From contig NZ_LMDA01000027.1 of the NCBI RefSeq assembly GCF_001424985.1, positions 102,054 to 166,053 of the forward strand: a DNA stretch of 64,000 nucleotides, read 5' to 3'. This document shows, one piece after another, positions 1 to 9,170 of the stretch. How positions within the stretch are numbered: the stretch's first letter is position 1; the number at the start of each line of letters is the position of its first letter. The notes beneath the pieces were generated by a model. It was given only the letters and a program-made list of their open reading frames with translations, was not told the DNA's origin and did not search any database. A program made the position numbers and the translations under genes. The DNA is from Rhizobium sp. Root1212. GTDB taxonomy: Bacteria; Pseudomonadota; Alphaproteobacteria; Rhizobiales; Rhizobiaceae.

Positions 1-330
1 TTCATGGCCCAGGCAAGGGGATGCTGAACCTTGGCCAAAGTTCGGGCGGACCGGAAGACTGCCGAGAGAGGTAGGCCGGACAGGTACCGGCGGGTATGCT
101 CATCCCGACGGGCATACCCCTTATCGCCGGGCCTCATCCTATCGGCGCATGGCGGCAGCATTACCCCCCCATGGAGCTTGCACCGCTAAGCCTTTGAGCG
201 CGGTGTGCTTGTCTCGGTAAGTTTTCTAGCATGCCTTCAAGATACAGCGGTCCATAGATCGTCAAGGATTCGAAAACGCCGGATTTCCGGGTCCGGCGCA
301 ATACATTCGCGCGCCGACTGGAGAGCCTTC
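1..330. other. Upstream region of the first operon
   Basis: No gene seen. GGGTATGC (92-99) and GCATACCC (112-119) form a perfect 8-bp inverted repeat with a 12-base spacer, a possible operator or stem-loop. Confidence 0.4.
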
Positions 331-1614
331 ATGTCGTTAGAACTTCAGAATCAGTCCTCGATCATTCCTCATGACATCGTGCAAAGCCTCGTGGAACGGA
401 GAGGGTCGATACCCAAACCGGCCATACAGATCGACCGCCTCGATATGCTGCGGACCACCTCGCTGGGCGCAAGCCGCCAGGTCGATCATCTTCTGGCGCT
501 CGCCAACAAGGGCCTGCCGCGCATGCACAAGGCCCGTGTCTTCGGCCATACCCTGCGAGCCATAAAGACAAAGACGGGAGAGACCGAACAGCTCCAGGGA
601 AGAAACCTGCGCTATCAGGCAATGGTCGCACTCGGCCTGTCCGGCACCACCGACATGCTGCAGCGGCAGGTTCTCGAAGGAACGACAGCCGCTGCCCTTG
701 CGGAAACCACCGCCATGGATGCCGCGGTTTCGACCGATCTTGGCGCTGTAGCACTCGCAGCCTGGGCCTGCGGGGAAGTCGCGGGCCTTTATGCCGCTCC
801 GCTTTTTCGCCGGATCGCCGAGCGGCTGGCCTCCGACACGCCCTGCGCCACCGTCGAATGCGCCTGGGCGCTGATCGCGGCACTTGCTGCCCGCGAGCTT
901 GGCGATGTCGAGGATGTCATCACCCTTGCGACAACACGGCTCATGGTCGGCCGCAGCGCCTCCGGCCTTTTCACCCACACGCTGCCGCCCTCCGCCGGCG
1001 GCTATATGCGCGCCCATATCGGCTGCTTTGCCGATCAGGTCTATCCGATCCAGGCCCTGGCCCGGCTGCATGTCGCGGTCGGCGGCGACGGTATCCTTGC
1101 AGCGGCCGAAGCCTGCGCCGAACGGATCTGCACACTGCAAGGCCCTGCCGGCCAATGGTGGTGGCACTATGACACCCGCGACGGCAGCGTCGTCGAGGGC
1201 TATCCGGTTTACAGCGTTCACCAGCACGCCATGGGGCCAATGGCCTTGCTCGAACTTCGGGAAGCGGGCGGCACGGACTACACCCAGGCCGTCATCAAGG
1301 GACTTGGCTGGCTGAACGAGCATCCCGAAACCCCGAAATCGCTGGTGTGCTTCGAAAAAGGCGTCATCTGGCGCAAGGTCGCCCGGCGCGAGCCGAACAA
1401 GATGATCCGCATCGTCTCCGCCGCAACAACGGGTCTCGTCCGCGGCTGGAAGCTGCCCGGTATCGACGCGCTCTTTCCGCCCGGCGTGATCGATTACGAA
1501 TGCCGGCCCTATGAGCTTGGCTGGCTGCTTTACGCTTGGCTTTCGGGCGGCACGGTTGCGGCGCTCGCAGCCGGGCGCAGGAGCGAGAGCCAACGCCTGC
1601 CGAAGGAGCTGTGA
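331..1614 (+). CDS. Hypothetical protein, possible alpha/alpha-toroid fold, first gene of a wecG-wecC operon
   Basis: About 427 residues. I chose the ATG at 331 because GGAGAG lies 7-12 bases upstream; an in-frame GTG at 205 would only add a low-complexity basic leader. I do not recognise a catalytic motif. The protein is rich in Ala and Leu helices. Its middle has aromatic stretches (QWWWHYD, then VYSVHQHAMGPMALLEL), a pattern reminiscent of alpha/alpha-toroid enzymes such as prenyltransferase/squalene-cyclase repeats or polysaccharide-processing enzymes; this is a fold guess only. There is no signal peptide. The stop codon is 1 base from the next start, so it is almost certainly cotranscribed with the WecG-like transferase and the WecC-like dehydrogenase. 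A role in making or processing a surface polysaccharide is inferred from that position. Confidence 0.75.
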   Translation: MSLELQNQSSIIPHDIVQSLVERRGSIPKPAIQIDRLDMLRTTSLGASRQVDHLLALANKGLPRMHKARVFGHTLRAIKTKTGETEQLQGRNLRYQAMVALGLSGTTDMLQRQVLEGTTAAALAETTAMDAAVSTDLGAVALAAWACGEVAGLYAAPLFRRIAERLASDTPCATVECAWALIAALAARELGDVEDVITLATTRLMVGRSASGLFTHTLPPSAGGYMRAHIGCFADQVYPIQALARLHVAVGGDGILAAAEACAERICTLQGPAGQWWWHYDTRDGSVVEGYPVYSVHQHAMGPMALLELREAGGTDYTQAVIKGLGWLNEHPETPKSLVCFEKGVIWRKVARREPNKMIRIVSAATTGLVRGWKLPGIDALFPPGVIDYECRPYELGWLLYAWLSGGTVAALAAGRRSESQRLPKEL

Positions 1615-1615
1615 G

Positions 1616-2440
1616 ATGGGCGGGCAGCGGCAACTTCTGTTCGGCATGTATCTCGATGCCCTCGACATGAACGAGGTGATCGAGCGCTGCCATACCGCCT
1701 TGACCACGCGCAAGCGCCTGCTTCTTGGCGTGCTCAACGCCGCCAAGATCGTCAGCCTGCACAAGGACCGCATGCTGCGGAACTCCCTGATGGAGTGCGA
1801 CCTGTTGCTGGCGGACGGGCAATCCGTTGTCTGGGCGAGCAAGCTCCTGGGCCGGCCCTTGCCGGAGCGCGTGGCCGGCATCGATATCTTCGAGCGCCTG
1901 CTGGTGCTCGCCAACAGCGAGGGACGGTCGATCGCGCTTCTGGGTGCGACGCCCGACGTTCTGCAACGCCTGCAAGTCGTGATCGCCGCGCGCTTTCCCG
2001 GTCTCAGGATCGTCTGCGCCCAGCATGGCTATTACAAGCCGGAGGAAGCGGCCTCGGTTGCCGAGCGCATCCGGGAATCGGGCGCCGACATGCTGTTCAT
2101 CGGCATGACCTCGCCGAAGAAGGAGATTTTCCTCGGCATATACGGCGATACGCTGAATGTGCCGGTGCAGCACGGCGTCGGCGGGTCCTTCGATATCATG
2201 GCGGGCCTCACCAAAAGAGCGCCGGCGATCTGGCAGAGAGCGGGTATGGAATGGGCATACCGCGTTCTTCAGGAGCCTGGACGCCTGTGGTGGCGGTATT
2301 TCTCCACCAATGCCAGCTTCATCAAGATGACTGTGACGGAATTCATGCATCCGGAGCCCGCTTTCACCTGTGAAGGGGCACAGTATGTATCGCAGGCCGG
2401 ACCGCGAAATGGGAACAAGCGATTGGGAGAGCGCTCGTGA
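1616..2440 (+). CDS. WecG/TagA/CpsF family glycosyltransferase
   Basis: About 274 residues, the usual size for the family. WecG adds ManNAcA, and TagA adds ManNAc, to an undecaprenyl-linked sugar on the cytoplasmic face of the membrane. Family signatures seen: NAAKIVSLHKD near residue 42, the DLLLADGQSVVWASKLLG block near 62, ERVAGIDIFERLL near 83, FIGMTSPKKE near 161, and VQHGVGGSFDIMAG near 181. The start is the ATG one base after the preceding stop. Its own stop overlaps the next ATG (TGATG). Next to wecC-like and wecB-like genes it fits a ManNAcA-type transferase, but the exact donor cannot be read from sequence. Confidence 0.9.
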   Translation: MGGQRQLLFGMYLDALDMNEVIERCHTALTTRKRLLLGVLNAAKIVSLHKDRMLRNSLMECDLLLADGQSVVWASKLLGRPLPERVAGIDIFERLLVLANSEGRSIALLGATPDVLQRLQVVIAARFPGLRIVCAQHGYYKPEEAASVAERIRESGADMLFIGMTSPKKEIFLGIYGDTLNVPVQHGVGGSFDIMAGLTKRAPAIWQRAGMEWAYRVLQEPGRLWWRYFSTNASFIKMTVTEFMHPEPAFTCEGAQYVSQAGPRNGNKRLGERS

Positions 2441-3696
2441 TGAGTGAAGTGTTTAAGGGGCGACTGGCAATATTGGGCATGGGCTATATCGGTTTGCCGA
2501 CGGCGGTTGCGATCGCGACCCGCGGCATCGACGTGATCGGCGTCGATATCAATCCCGCGACGGTGGCTGCCGTCTCGCGCGGCGAGGTGCCGTTCATCGA
2601 GCCGGACCTGGCGGTCGGGGTGAGCGGTGCCGTGGCGATGGGGCGACTGACGGCGACGACCGAAACGCCGGAGGCGGACGCCTTCATCATCGCCGTTCCC
2701 ACACCTTTCAACGAAGACCGGACAGCCGACCTTTCCTATGTGAAGGCGGCGGCCGAGCAGATCGCGCCGAAACTCAGGAGCGGCAATATCGTCGTTCTGG
2801 AATCGACCTCGCCCCCCGGCACCACAGAAAAGGTGGCCGAATGGATCAGCGCGCTGCGCCCGGACCTGAAAATGCCGCGCGACGGCGAAAACGGCAGCGA
2901 CATCTTCGTCGCCCATTGCCCCGAGCGGGTGCTGCCCGGCCGCATCATGATCGAGATCGTCACCAACGACCGCGTGGTTGGCGGGCTCACCCCGAAATGC
3001 GCCGACAAGGCGGCCTCGATCTACCGGCTGTTCGCTCAAGGGGAAATCCTGCTGACGGATGCCGCCAGCGCCGAAATGGCCAAGCTGGTGGAAAATGCCT
3101 ACCGCGACGTCAACATCGCCTTTGCCAACGAGCTGTCGCTGATCAGCGAGTCTATGCATATCGATGTGTGGGAAGTCATCCGGCTCGCCAACCGGCATCC
3201 GCGCGTCAGCATCCTCAGCCCCGGCCCCGGTGTCGGCGGGCATTGCATTCCGGTCGATCCCTGGTTCATCGTCTCGGCGGCACCGGGTCTTGCCAAGCTG
3301 ATCCGCACGGCACGCGAGGTGAACGATCACCGGCCGCATCACGTTGCCGAGCAGGTGGTGGAGAAAGCCAAGAAATTCCGCTCACCGACGGTTGCCTGCC
3401 TTGGCCTGACCTTCAAGGCCAATGTGGACGACGTGCGCGAAAGCCCGGCGATCGAGGTCGTCGGCCTGATCGCAGCCGCCTTGCCGGATACCGAGATCCT
3501 GATCTGCGATCCTTACGTGGATACCGTGCCCAAGGCCTTGGCCGGCTTCGGCAACCTTCGCCTCGAAGGCGCCCATCAGGCCGTGGAACGCGCCGATATC
3601 GTCGTTCTCTTGGTGGAGCACGAGCCGTTCAAGACGATCAAGCATACGCGCCTCGGCGGAAAGGTCGTCTACGACACGCGCGGCGCCTGGCGCTGA
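2440..3696 (+). CDS. wecC: UDP-N-acetyl-D-mannosamine dehydrogenase-like nucleotide-sugar dehydrogenase
   Basis: 418 residues. NAD-dependent four-electron oxidation of a UDP-HexNAc to the uronic acid. The N-terminal Rossmann motif GMGYIGLPTAVAIA is at residues 9-22. IAVPTPF is near 86. The catalytic cysteine sits in GPGVGGHCIPVDPW near 262-275. The C-terminal UDP-binding domain begins near 310 (CLGLTFKANVDDVRESPA). The start is the ATG overlapping the preceding TGA. The family also includes WbpA/WbpO (UDP-GlcNAc or GalNAc) enzymes, so the epimer used is uncertain. The divergent wecB-like gene nearby supports ManNAc to ManNAcA. A strong hairpin follows the stop. Confidence 0.9.
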   Translation: MSEVFKGRLAILGMGYIGLPTAVAIATRGIDVIGVDINPATVAAVSRGEVPFIEPDLAVGVSGAVAMGRLTATTETPEADAFIIAVPTPFNEDRTADLSYVKAAAEQIAPKLRSGNIVVLESTSPPGTTEKVAEWISALRPDLKMPRDGENGSDIFVAHCPERVLPGRIMIEIVTNDRVVGGLTPKCADKAASIYRLFAQGEILLTDAASAEMAKLVENAYRDVNIAFANELSLISESMHIDVWEVIRLANRHPRVSILSPGPGVGGHCIPVDPWFIVSAAPGLAKLIRTAREVNDHRPHHVAEQVVEKAKKFRSPTVACLGLTFKANVDDVRESPAIEVVGLIAAALPDTEILICDPYVDTVPKALAGFGNLRLEGAHQAVERADIVVLLVEHEPFKTIKHTRLGGKVVYDTRGAWR

Positions 3697-3731
3697 AATA
3701 CAGGCTACCGCGACCCCGCCAGCATGAAGAG

Positions 3732-3756
3732 CCCGCCGTCACCCGGCGGGTTCTTT
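3732..3756 (+). terminator. Rho-independent terminator after wecC
   Basis: CCCGCC (3732-3737) pairs with GGCGGG (3745-3750) and is followed by TTCTTT. It lies 36 bases after the wecC stop and ends the plus-strand operon. Confidence 0.75.
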
Positions 3757-3800
3757 CGTGACGATCACTCATTATATATATGCACACATCTTCATATAAC

Positions 3801-3832
3801 AAAAATGGCCGAAACGGCTTCCCGTTTCGGCC
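3801..3832 (-). terminator. Rho-independent terminator for wecB (minus strand)
   Basis: A perfect 11-bp stem GGCCGAAACGG / CCGTTTCGGCC (3807-3817 and 3822-3832) with a 4-base loop is preceded on the plus strand by AAAAA. Read on the minus strand this is stem-loop plus T-run, 24 bases after the wecB stop. Confidence 0.85.
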
Positions 3833-3855
3833 ACTCAATTGACTGTCGGCGGATA

Positions 3856-5106
3856 TTATTCGCCGGGTAGGATCGGCATGTCGCCAAAGTTCGGCATCGG
3901 CCCTAGAGGAACGGGTATGCCGTTCGGCCGGCGGATCGGGCGGGCGGTTTTGCGAAGGGGCGTGCGGATCGGGCGGCCGAATTCATCGGGCCGTTCGCCC
4001 AGGCCAAAATAATGCTCGATCGCATGCACGGACCGCATCGATGCATTGCCGTCGCCGTAAGGATTGACGGCGCGCGACATGCGCAGATAGGCGCGCCGAT
4101 CGACGAGCAGCGTCGAGACGGCATCAAAGACCCGGTCTTCGTCCGTGCCGATCAGCCGGACCGTCCCGGCCGCGACTGCTTCCGGCCGCTCCGTCGTATC
4201 GCGCATCACCAGCACCGGCTTGCCGAAGGTCGGCGCTTCTTCCTGCACCCCGCCGCTGTCGGTCAGCACGATGGAGCAATCGCGCATCGCCCGGACAAAG
4301 TCGCAATAATCGAGCGGGCGGGTGATGATGACATTCTCCAGCCCGACCAGCGGCGGCAGGAGCACATCCCGGACCGCCGGATTGAGATGGGCGGGCAGGA
4401 GGAAGGCGATATGGGGGAAGGCTTTTGCCAGCCGCGCGATGGCGCGGGCCGTCTGGGCCATGGGCTCGCCCCAGGACTCGCGGCGATGGGCGGTGATCAG
4501 CACCGTCTTGCGCCCCGCGATCTTCTCAAGGTCCGGGTTTTCGAACGGACTGTTGCGGCCGGAAACCTGCAGCAGGGCATCGATCACCGTATTGCCGGTG
4601 ACTACGATATCCTGCTCGCCGACCCCGTCGTGGAGAAGATTGGATTTTGACGTCTGCGTGGGCGCCAGATGCAGGGCGGCGAGCTGCGTCGTCAGGCGCC
4701 GGTTGATTTCTTCCGGGAAGGGATTGAAGCGATCCCCGGTGCGCAAGCCCGCTTCCAGATGGATCAGCGGAATGCGGGTGTAGAAGGCGGCCAGCGCCGC
4801 GGCAAAGCAGGTCGTGGTATCTCCCTGCACGAGAAGGGCATCCGGGTTTTCGGCCTTGATCACGGCCGATACGCCGTTCAGCACGCGGGACGTCACGGTT
4901 TCGAGCGTCTGCGCCTGCGTGATGATATTGAGATCATGATCGGGGCGAATGCCGAACAGCTGGTTGACCTGATCGAGCATCTCCCGGTGCTGTCCGGTAA
5001 CGGCGACCACGGGCATGCAGTGCCGCGAACGCGCCAGAGCATCGACCAGCGGAGCCATCTTGATGGCTTCGGGCCGGGTTCCGTAAACGAGCAGTATCTT
5101 GCGCAT
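3856..5106 (-). CDS. wecB: Non-hydrolysing UDP-GlcNAc 2-epimerase (WecB/WbpI family) with a C-terminal extension
   Basis: 416 residues from the ATG at 5106, preceded by GAAGGGAAGT on the minus strand; an upstream in-frame start at 5157 lacks a good ribosome site. Family motifs: GTRPEAIKMAPL near residues 8-19, VTGQHREM near 39, VQGDTTT near 94, HLEAGLRTGD near 116, PFPEEINRR near 126, LTDSGGVQEEAPTFGKPVLVMRDTTERPEA near 280-310. The reaction is UDP-GlcNAc to UDP-ManNAc; WbpI homologues use the 2,3-diacetamido uronate instead. Typical enzymes end near residue 375. Here about 40 further residues, rich in Pro and Arg, follow the catalytic fold. The gene is divergent from, and adjacent to, its likely partner wecC. 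Confidence 0.92.
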   Translation of the reverse strand: MRKILLVYGTRPEAIKMAPLVDALARSRHCMPVVAVTGQHREMLDQVNQLFGIRPDHDLNIITQAQTLETVTSRVLNGVSAVIKAENPDALLVQGDTTTCFAAALAAFYTRIPLIHLEAGLRTGDRFNPFPEEINRRLTTQLAALHLAPTQTSKSNLLHDGVGEQDIVVTGNTVIDALLQVSGRNSPFENPDLEKIAGRKTVLITAHRRESWGEPMAQTARAIARLAKAFPHIAFLLPAHLNPAVRDVLLPPLVGLENVIITRPLDYCDFVRAMRDCSIVLTDSGGVQEEAPTFGKPVLVMRDTTERPEAVAAGTVRLIGTDEDRVFDAVSTLLVDRRAYLRMSRAVNPYGDGNASMRSVHAIEHYFGLGERPDEFGRPIRTPLRKTARPIRRPNGIPVPLGPMPNFGDMPILPGE

Positions 5107-5197
5107 GCTGACTTCCCTTCTGAATGGCAGGCCGTTCTGAAATGGCGAGGTTTGCAAAAGCTTTGATTTTTAAAGTGTCCGTGGCGGCTCGGGTCCT

Positions 5198-5986
5198 TCA
5201 GTATCCCGGCCCGTGCCGGCAGCGGTTGAGGACGACGCCGAGAACATTGGTGCGCTCGGCGAGATCCCGCTCGCAGGCTTCCAGCTCCTCGATGGTGCTC
5301 TGTTCGGCTGCCGCGACGATGATCACGCCGTCGACGTTCGGCAGAAAGGCCGTGACTTCGTCGCTCGTCAGCATCGCGGTCATGTCGAAGAGCAGGACAT
5401 CGGGCTTCATGCGCTCGCGCAGATCTGCGAGCACGCGTCCCGTATCGCCGTTCTGCAGCAGCTCGGCGGCAAGGCGCACGGGCTGGCTGTTGGCGGCGAT
5501 CGCCAGATTTTCACCGTAGCGCTGCAGGATGTCGGGGATGTCGATCTCACGCTTCAGGAAGGATTCCATCGACTGCGGATCTGTCATGCCCGTCATGGCC
5601 GCGAGGCGCGGATGCTTCAGGTCGAAATCCATCAGCACCGTCCGGCAGTCCCGTTGATGGGCGAGGCTGAACGCCAAGTTCAGCGCCACCGTCGATTTGC
5701 CGCAGCCGCGCGTCGGCGACGTGATGGCGACGGAGGTCCAGCCGTTTTGCCGCATCATCTGCAGGATACGCGTCCGCAGCATGTCGAAAGCATCATGGGC
5801 GGCATCCGAATGGTTGTTGGTGACGATCCGGTTGCGCGCCATGACGCGGTGGTCGATCAGCAGCGGCTCGAGGCTGCTCCAGGCGATTTCGCGTCCCAGC
5901 CGCGCGCAGGCCTGGATCGTCTCGACGAATTGATCCGCGCTGAAAAGGCGTGACGCATCGGGAGGGGGGGCTGCATATCTTTCCAT
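5198..5986 (-). CDS. CpsD/CapB-type tyrosine-kinase-like ATPase of polysaccharide chain-length control
   Basis: About 262 residues from the ATG at 5986; GAGAG sits 8 bases upstream. An ATG at 5992 and a TTG at 6046 that overlaps the preceding gene are alternatives. The Walker A motif is TRGCGKSTVALNLAFSL (GCGKST), near residue 88. Walker A' is VLMDFDLKHPR near 117. Walker B is LLFDMTAML near 181. These are hallmarks of BY-kinases and MinD/ParA-like ATPases that regulate Wzz. The usual C-terminal tyrosine cluster is absent; only one Tyr is seen at the last position. It lies immediately after the Wzz-like membrane gene in the same operon, so the two-part arrangement resembles Gram-positive CapA/CapB rather than one-piece ExoP/Wzc. 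Confidence 0.85.
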   Translation of the reverse strand: MERYAAPPPDASRLFSADQFVETIQACARLGREIAWSSLEPLLIDHRVMARNRIVTNNHSDAAHDAFDMLRTRILQMMRQNGWTSVAITSPTRGCGKSTVALNLAFSLAHQRDCRTVLMDFDLKHPRLAAMTGMTDPQSMESFLKREIDIPDILQRYGENLAIAANSQPVRLAAELLQNGDTGRVLADLRERMKPDVLLFDMTAMLTSDEVTAFLPNVDGVIIVAAAEQSTIEELEACERDLAERTNVLGVVLNRCRHGPGY

Positions 5987-6042
5987 GAGCATACTCTCAA
6001 TCAGCGAAATCGTTTGGTTTCGGCAGTCGTATTTCAGTCTCT

Positions 6043-7602
6043 TCAAGTCCCGGAAAGGCCCGCCAACAGCCGGCGAAGGACAATTCCAAGCGGCTCCCGA
6101 TAGGAAATCGCTGCGGCGAGCACCGGCAGCACTGCGACGGAAATCATGAGGACGGCGGCATTGCCGCGCCAGAAGGCCTGAGGCCGATCTCCCGGCGCCT
6201 GGATATCGGGGATGACCGCGAGCGGCGGCACATCGGACAGACGCATCAGCTCGATAGGGCGGCGCACCGTCCGGTTCATCATCTCCAGAAGCACCACAAG
6301 GCCGAGACCGAGGCCGAGGCCGAGCACGGCTCCCATCAGGATGATGCGCTTGCTACGCGGGCTGATGGGACTTGCCGGCGGAGTTGCCGCCTCCAGCAGC
6401 GAAAATCGGCTGCCGTCCGCCCGCATCTCGATCTGCTCGCCGGTCGAGGCTTCGGCCCGCCGGGCAATGGCGTTGTTGTATTGAGTCTGGATGTTTTCAC
6501 GGTTGCGCTCCAGCGAGTTCAGCATGGTCTCGCTGGCCGGCGTCGCAGTGATCGAGGCGGTGAGGTCCGAAACCCGCCGGGCGATATCGGTCTTCTCGCG
6601 GGCGATCGCTTCCAGCCGGTTATCGACATCGGAAAGCTGCAAATCCAGCCCGAAGGAACTGGGCGCGCCGTCCTCGACCTTTTCCGCCTTCTGGTCGGAC
6701 TTCGGTTGCGGCATGACCATTCTGCTCTGCAGCGCATGAATGCGCGCCCGCAACGAGACGATGCTCGGGCTGTCTTCGGAGAAGATCGCGAGCTGGTCCG
6801 CCAGTGCCCGGTTGAGATCGGCGAGCATCTGCTGTTCGGGAGTAACAGGGGCGGCGCCTGTCAGCTGGCCGGCGCTGGCATAGGTGGCGATCAGGTTGCT
6901 GCGTCGCGAGCGAAGTTCCGCCTCTTCCTGCTCCAGGCCGGCAAGCCGTCCCTGAAGCAGGCTTTGCTGACTGCGGCGGAATTCGAGGTTTTCCGGAAGC
7001 GTATCCTTGTTGGCGTTCTTGAACTTGAGGATATCGGCTTCGATCTGGTTCAGGCTCGTACCGAGCTTTGAAACTTCCTGATCGAAAAACTTGACGGTGC
7101 TGCCGGCTCTGTTGGTGCGCTGCTGCTGGTTGAGACCGAGGATCATCGACGCGATCTCGTTTGCGGCATTGGCCGCAACGAGCGGATCACGCGCCTGGAA
7201 GGCGACGTTGAGGATCATCGCGCCACCGGGCTCGTTGAGCGGCATTTGCTCGAAACCGACACGCGCTTTCATATCGGCAACGATATCCTCGTCCGCCGGC
7301 ATCGTTTCGGCGTCGCCATAGAGATCGAGATTTCTGGCGAGCGTCAGGAGATTGTCGCGGGCGGTGACCAGTTGCTGGACGATTTGCAACTGCTCTGCCG
7401 GCCCGGTCGGCACTGTGGAGCGCGCAAGCTCGGCAGGAATTTGCGGATTTTCAGCGAGAATGCGGGCGTCTGCGCTGTAGACCGTCGGCAGGACGCGGGT
7501 TGCAATGATGGCAAGCAGCAGCACCGACAGGAAAATGGCGAGCACATACGGCAGCCTGCGCACGAGCAGTGATATGTAAAACCGGACGTCCGTATTACCC
7601 AT
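6043..7602 (-). CDS. Wzz/GNVR-type polysaccharide chain-length determinant, stand-alone
   Basis: 519 residues from the ATG at 7602 (GAGTGG upstream on the minus strand). Inner-membrane polysaccharide co-polymerase. A membrane segment near residues 14-37 (YVLAIFLSVLLLAIIATRV) is followed by the Wzz domain, then a long periplasmic coiled-coil region rich in Gln, Glu and Arg (about 180-400). A glycine-rich transmembrane helix (LMGAVLGLGLGLGLVVLLEMM) comes after a Pro-rich PASPISP motif, with another hydrophobic segment near the C-terminus. The kinase domain found in ExoP/Wzc is missing and is supplied by the downstream gene, whose possible TTG start overlaps this stop. It likely controls length of the polymer made by this locus. 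Confidence 0.88.
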   Translation of the reverse strand: MGNTDVRFYISLLVRRLPYVLAIFLSVLLLAIIATRVLPTVYSADARILAENPQIPAELARSTVPTGPAEQLQIVQQLVTARDNLLTLARNLDLYGDAETMPADEDIVADMKARVGFEQMPLNEPGGAMILNVAFQARDPLVAANAANEIASMILGLNQQQRTNRAGSTVKFFDQEVSKLGTSLNQIEADILKFKNANKDTLPENLEFRRSQQSLLQGRLAGLEQEEAELRSRRSNLIATYASAGQLTGAAPVTPEQQMLADLNRALADQLAIFSEDSPSIVSLRARIHALQSRMVMPQPKSDQKAEKVEDGAPSSFGLDLQLSDVDNRLEAIAREKTDIARRVSDLTASITATPASETMLNSLERNRENIQTQYNNAIARRAEASTGEQIEMRADGSRFSLLEAATPPASPISPRSKRIILMGAVLGLGLGLGLVVLLEMMNRTVRRPIELMRLSDVPPLAVIPDIQAPGDRPQAFWRGNAAVLMISVAVLPVLAAAISYREPLGIVLRRLLAGLSGT

Positions 7603-7984
7603 AGCCAACCACTCAAGTCGTGTCGTCTCAGGCAATATCTTCAAGCGGATGCCGGTTGCTTGATAGTTCCTCAATGGTAGTGAGCAAACCGGCACCGGGC
7701 CGATAGTGGTAGTCCCTTCGGCTAAGTGCGCTCTCCCATTGCATTACAAGCTACCGCAGTTCCGCATGGGGTAAGGGGAACCCGCCGCCTTCGCGCTCCG
7801 GACCGTCAGGTCGTGCATCCGCTGCGGCGGCTTTCTTTGTGGCGGGGTTAGATAAAGACGCGCGCCCATCTCCTAACGACGGAGGATGCCCCATCACCCT
7901 GCGCCCAAAGTGCAGGGCCGTGCTGTCTTTCACCGTCCCGCCGTCGCGGGCATCATGACCGCAATCGTCAAGGGTCGAAGCAGC
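7603..7984. other. Divergent intergenic region wzz / GT2
   Basis: About 380 bases between divergent genes, so it should hold both promoters. An imperfect inverted repeat (GCCGGTTGCT at 7651-7660, GAGCAAACCGGC at 7682-7693) is a possible regulator site. No other gene is seen. Confidence 0.4.
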
Positions 7985-8941
7985 ATGCCCGCTTTCTCCA
8001 CGGCATCGGAAAAAAAGATGAATCCTGACCAGAAACTCAGCGTGATCATCCCGCATCTCAACGAACCGGACAATCTGCGCCGGTGCCTGCGCTCGCTCGA
8101 TGCGCAGCGTAGCGATGATCTCGATTTCGAGATCATCGTCGTCGACAACGGATCGGCCGAGCCTCCTTATAATATCTGCACCGAGTTTGCCGATGTCCGG
8201 CTGGAGCGTGAGCCCGTACCCGGCCCTGGGCCGGCCCGCAATCGCGGCGCGCGGGTGGCGCGCAACAGAATACTCGCGTTTATCGACGCCGATTGCGTCG
8301 CGGAGCCCGGCTGGGCGCGGTCTATCGTTGATGCGATGACCGAGCGCCGGGATATCGATTTCGCCGGGGGCGATATCGGCATCCTGATGACGGACCCGCA
8401 GCGTCCAACCGCCGTCGAAGCCTATGAGAGCATCTATGCCTATCGTGCCCGCCTCTACATCGAAAAGCACGGCTATGCCGCAACCGGCAACATGGCCGTG
8501 CGCGCCGGCGTGTTTGGCGCAGTCGGCCCCTTCGGGGGTATCTCGACGATGGAGGATACGGAATGGGGCCAGCGGGCGACGCGGCTAGGTTACCACGCCG
8601 CCTTCCTGCCCGATGCGAAAGTGCTGACTCCGTCCTGCAAGTCGTTTCCCGAGTTGGCCGTCCGTTGGGACAGGCACATCGCCCACGAGTTTCGCAGCTA
8701 CGGCGACAGCGCGGCTGGGATGCTGCGGTGGCTCGCCTATTGCGCGGTCATGGCGCTGTCGCCGGCCGGTGAAATCCCGACCATATTGCGCTCCGATCGC
8801 GTTTCGGGTGTGCGAAGCCGCTGGCTTGCCTTCACCTGCGTTTCCCGCGTCCGGTTTTACAGATTCAGGAAAATGATGGAGCTAGTCTATCGCCGCAATG
8901 CCTTGGCTATCGTCTCGACATGGAACAGGAAAAGCTCCTGA
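7985..8941 (+). CDS. Glycosyltransferase family 2
   Basis: About 318 residues. The start is uncertain: ATG 7985 (AAGGG upstream), ATG 7955 and ATG 8018 are all in frame, and the GT-A fold only begins after the last of these. Seen: LSVIIPHLNEPDNLRRCLRSL at the N-terminus, VVDNGS (nucleotide binding), FIDADCV (DxD metal site), and the acceptor-site motif MEDTEWGQRATRLGYH. There is a C-terminal amphipathic or hydrophobic stretch (AYCAVMALSPAGEIPTIL). It transfers a sugar from a nucleotide donor to a lipid-linked intermediate in the cytoplasm. It stands alone, divergent from wzz. Confidence 0.85.
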   Translation: MPAFSTASEKKMNPDQKLSVIIPHLNEPDNLRRCLRSLDAQRSDDLDFEIIVVDNGSAEPPYNICTEFADVRLEREPVPGPGPARNRGARVARNRILAFIDADCVAEPGWARSIVDAMTERRDIDFAGGDIGILMTDPQRPTAVEAYESIYAYRARLYIEKHGYAATGNMAVRAGVFGAVGPFGGISTMEDTEWGQRATRLGYHAAFLPDAKVLTPSCKSFPELAVRWDRHIAHEFRSYGDSAAGMLRWLAYCAVMALSPAGEIPTILRSDRVSGVRSRWLAFTCVSRVRFYRFRKMMELVYRRNALAIVSTWNRKSS

Positions 8942-9170
8942 TATAAGCGATATGCCAAGAATTGGCATTAGAACCAATGAGCTATTTCTGACTTATTGTA
9001 TTCATTCCTCGCCCAGTGTATTTTTCTTGATGAGGATATGCTTTTGGTGCTGGAAAACAGTTCCTCAAGGTGATGGAAATACCGCTGTATTTCAGGGGAG
9101 GATCGCCCATCACGGAGACGGCTGGAGTGCCCCGGTTTTCGCCAGTGGCTGAAACGGTCCACACAGCGCC

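Noticed and set aside
337..1914. A 525-codon minus-strand frame opposite the first two genes
   Set aside because: It crosses two well-supported coupled genes and has no recognisable motifs.
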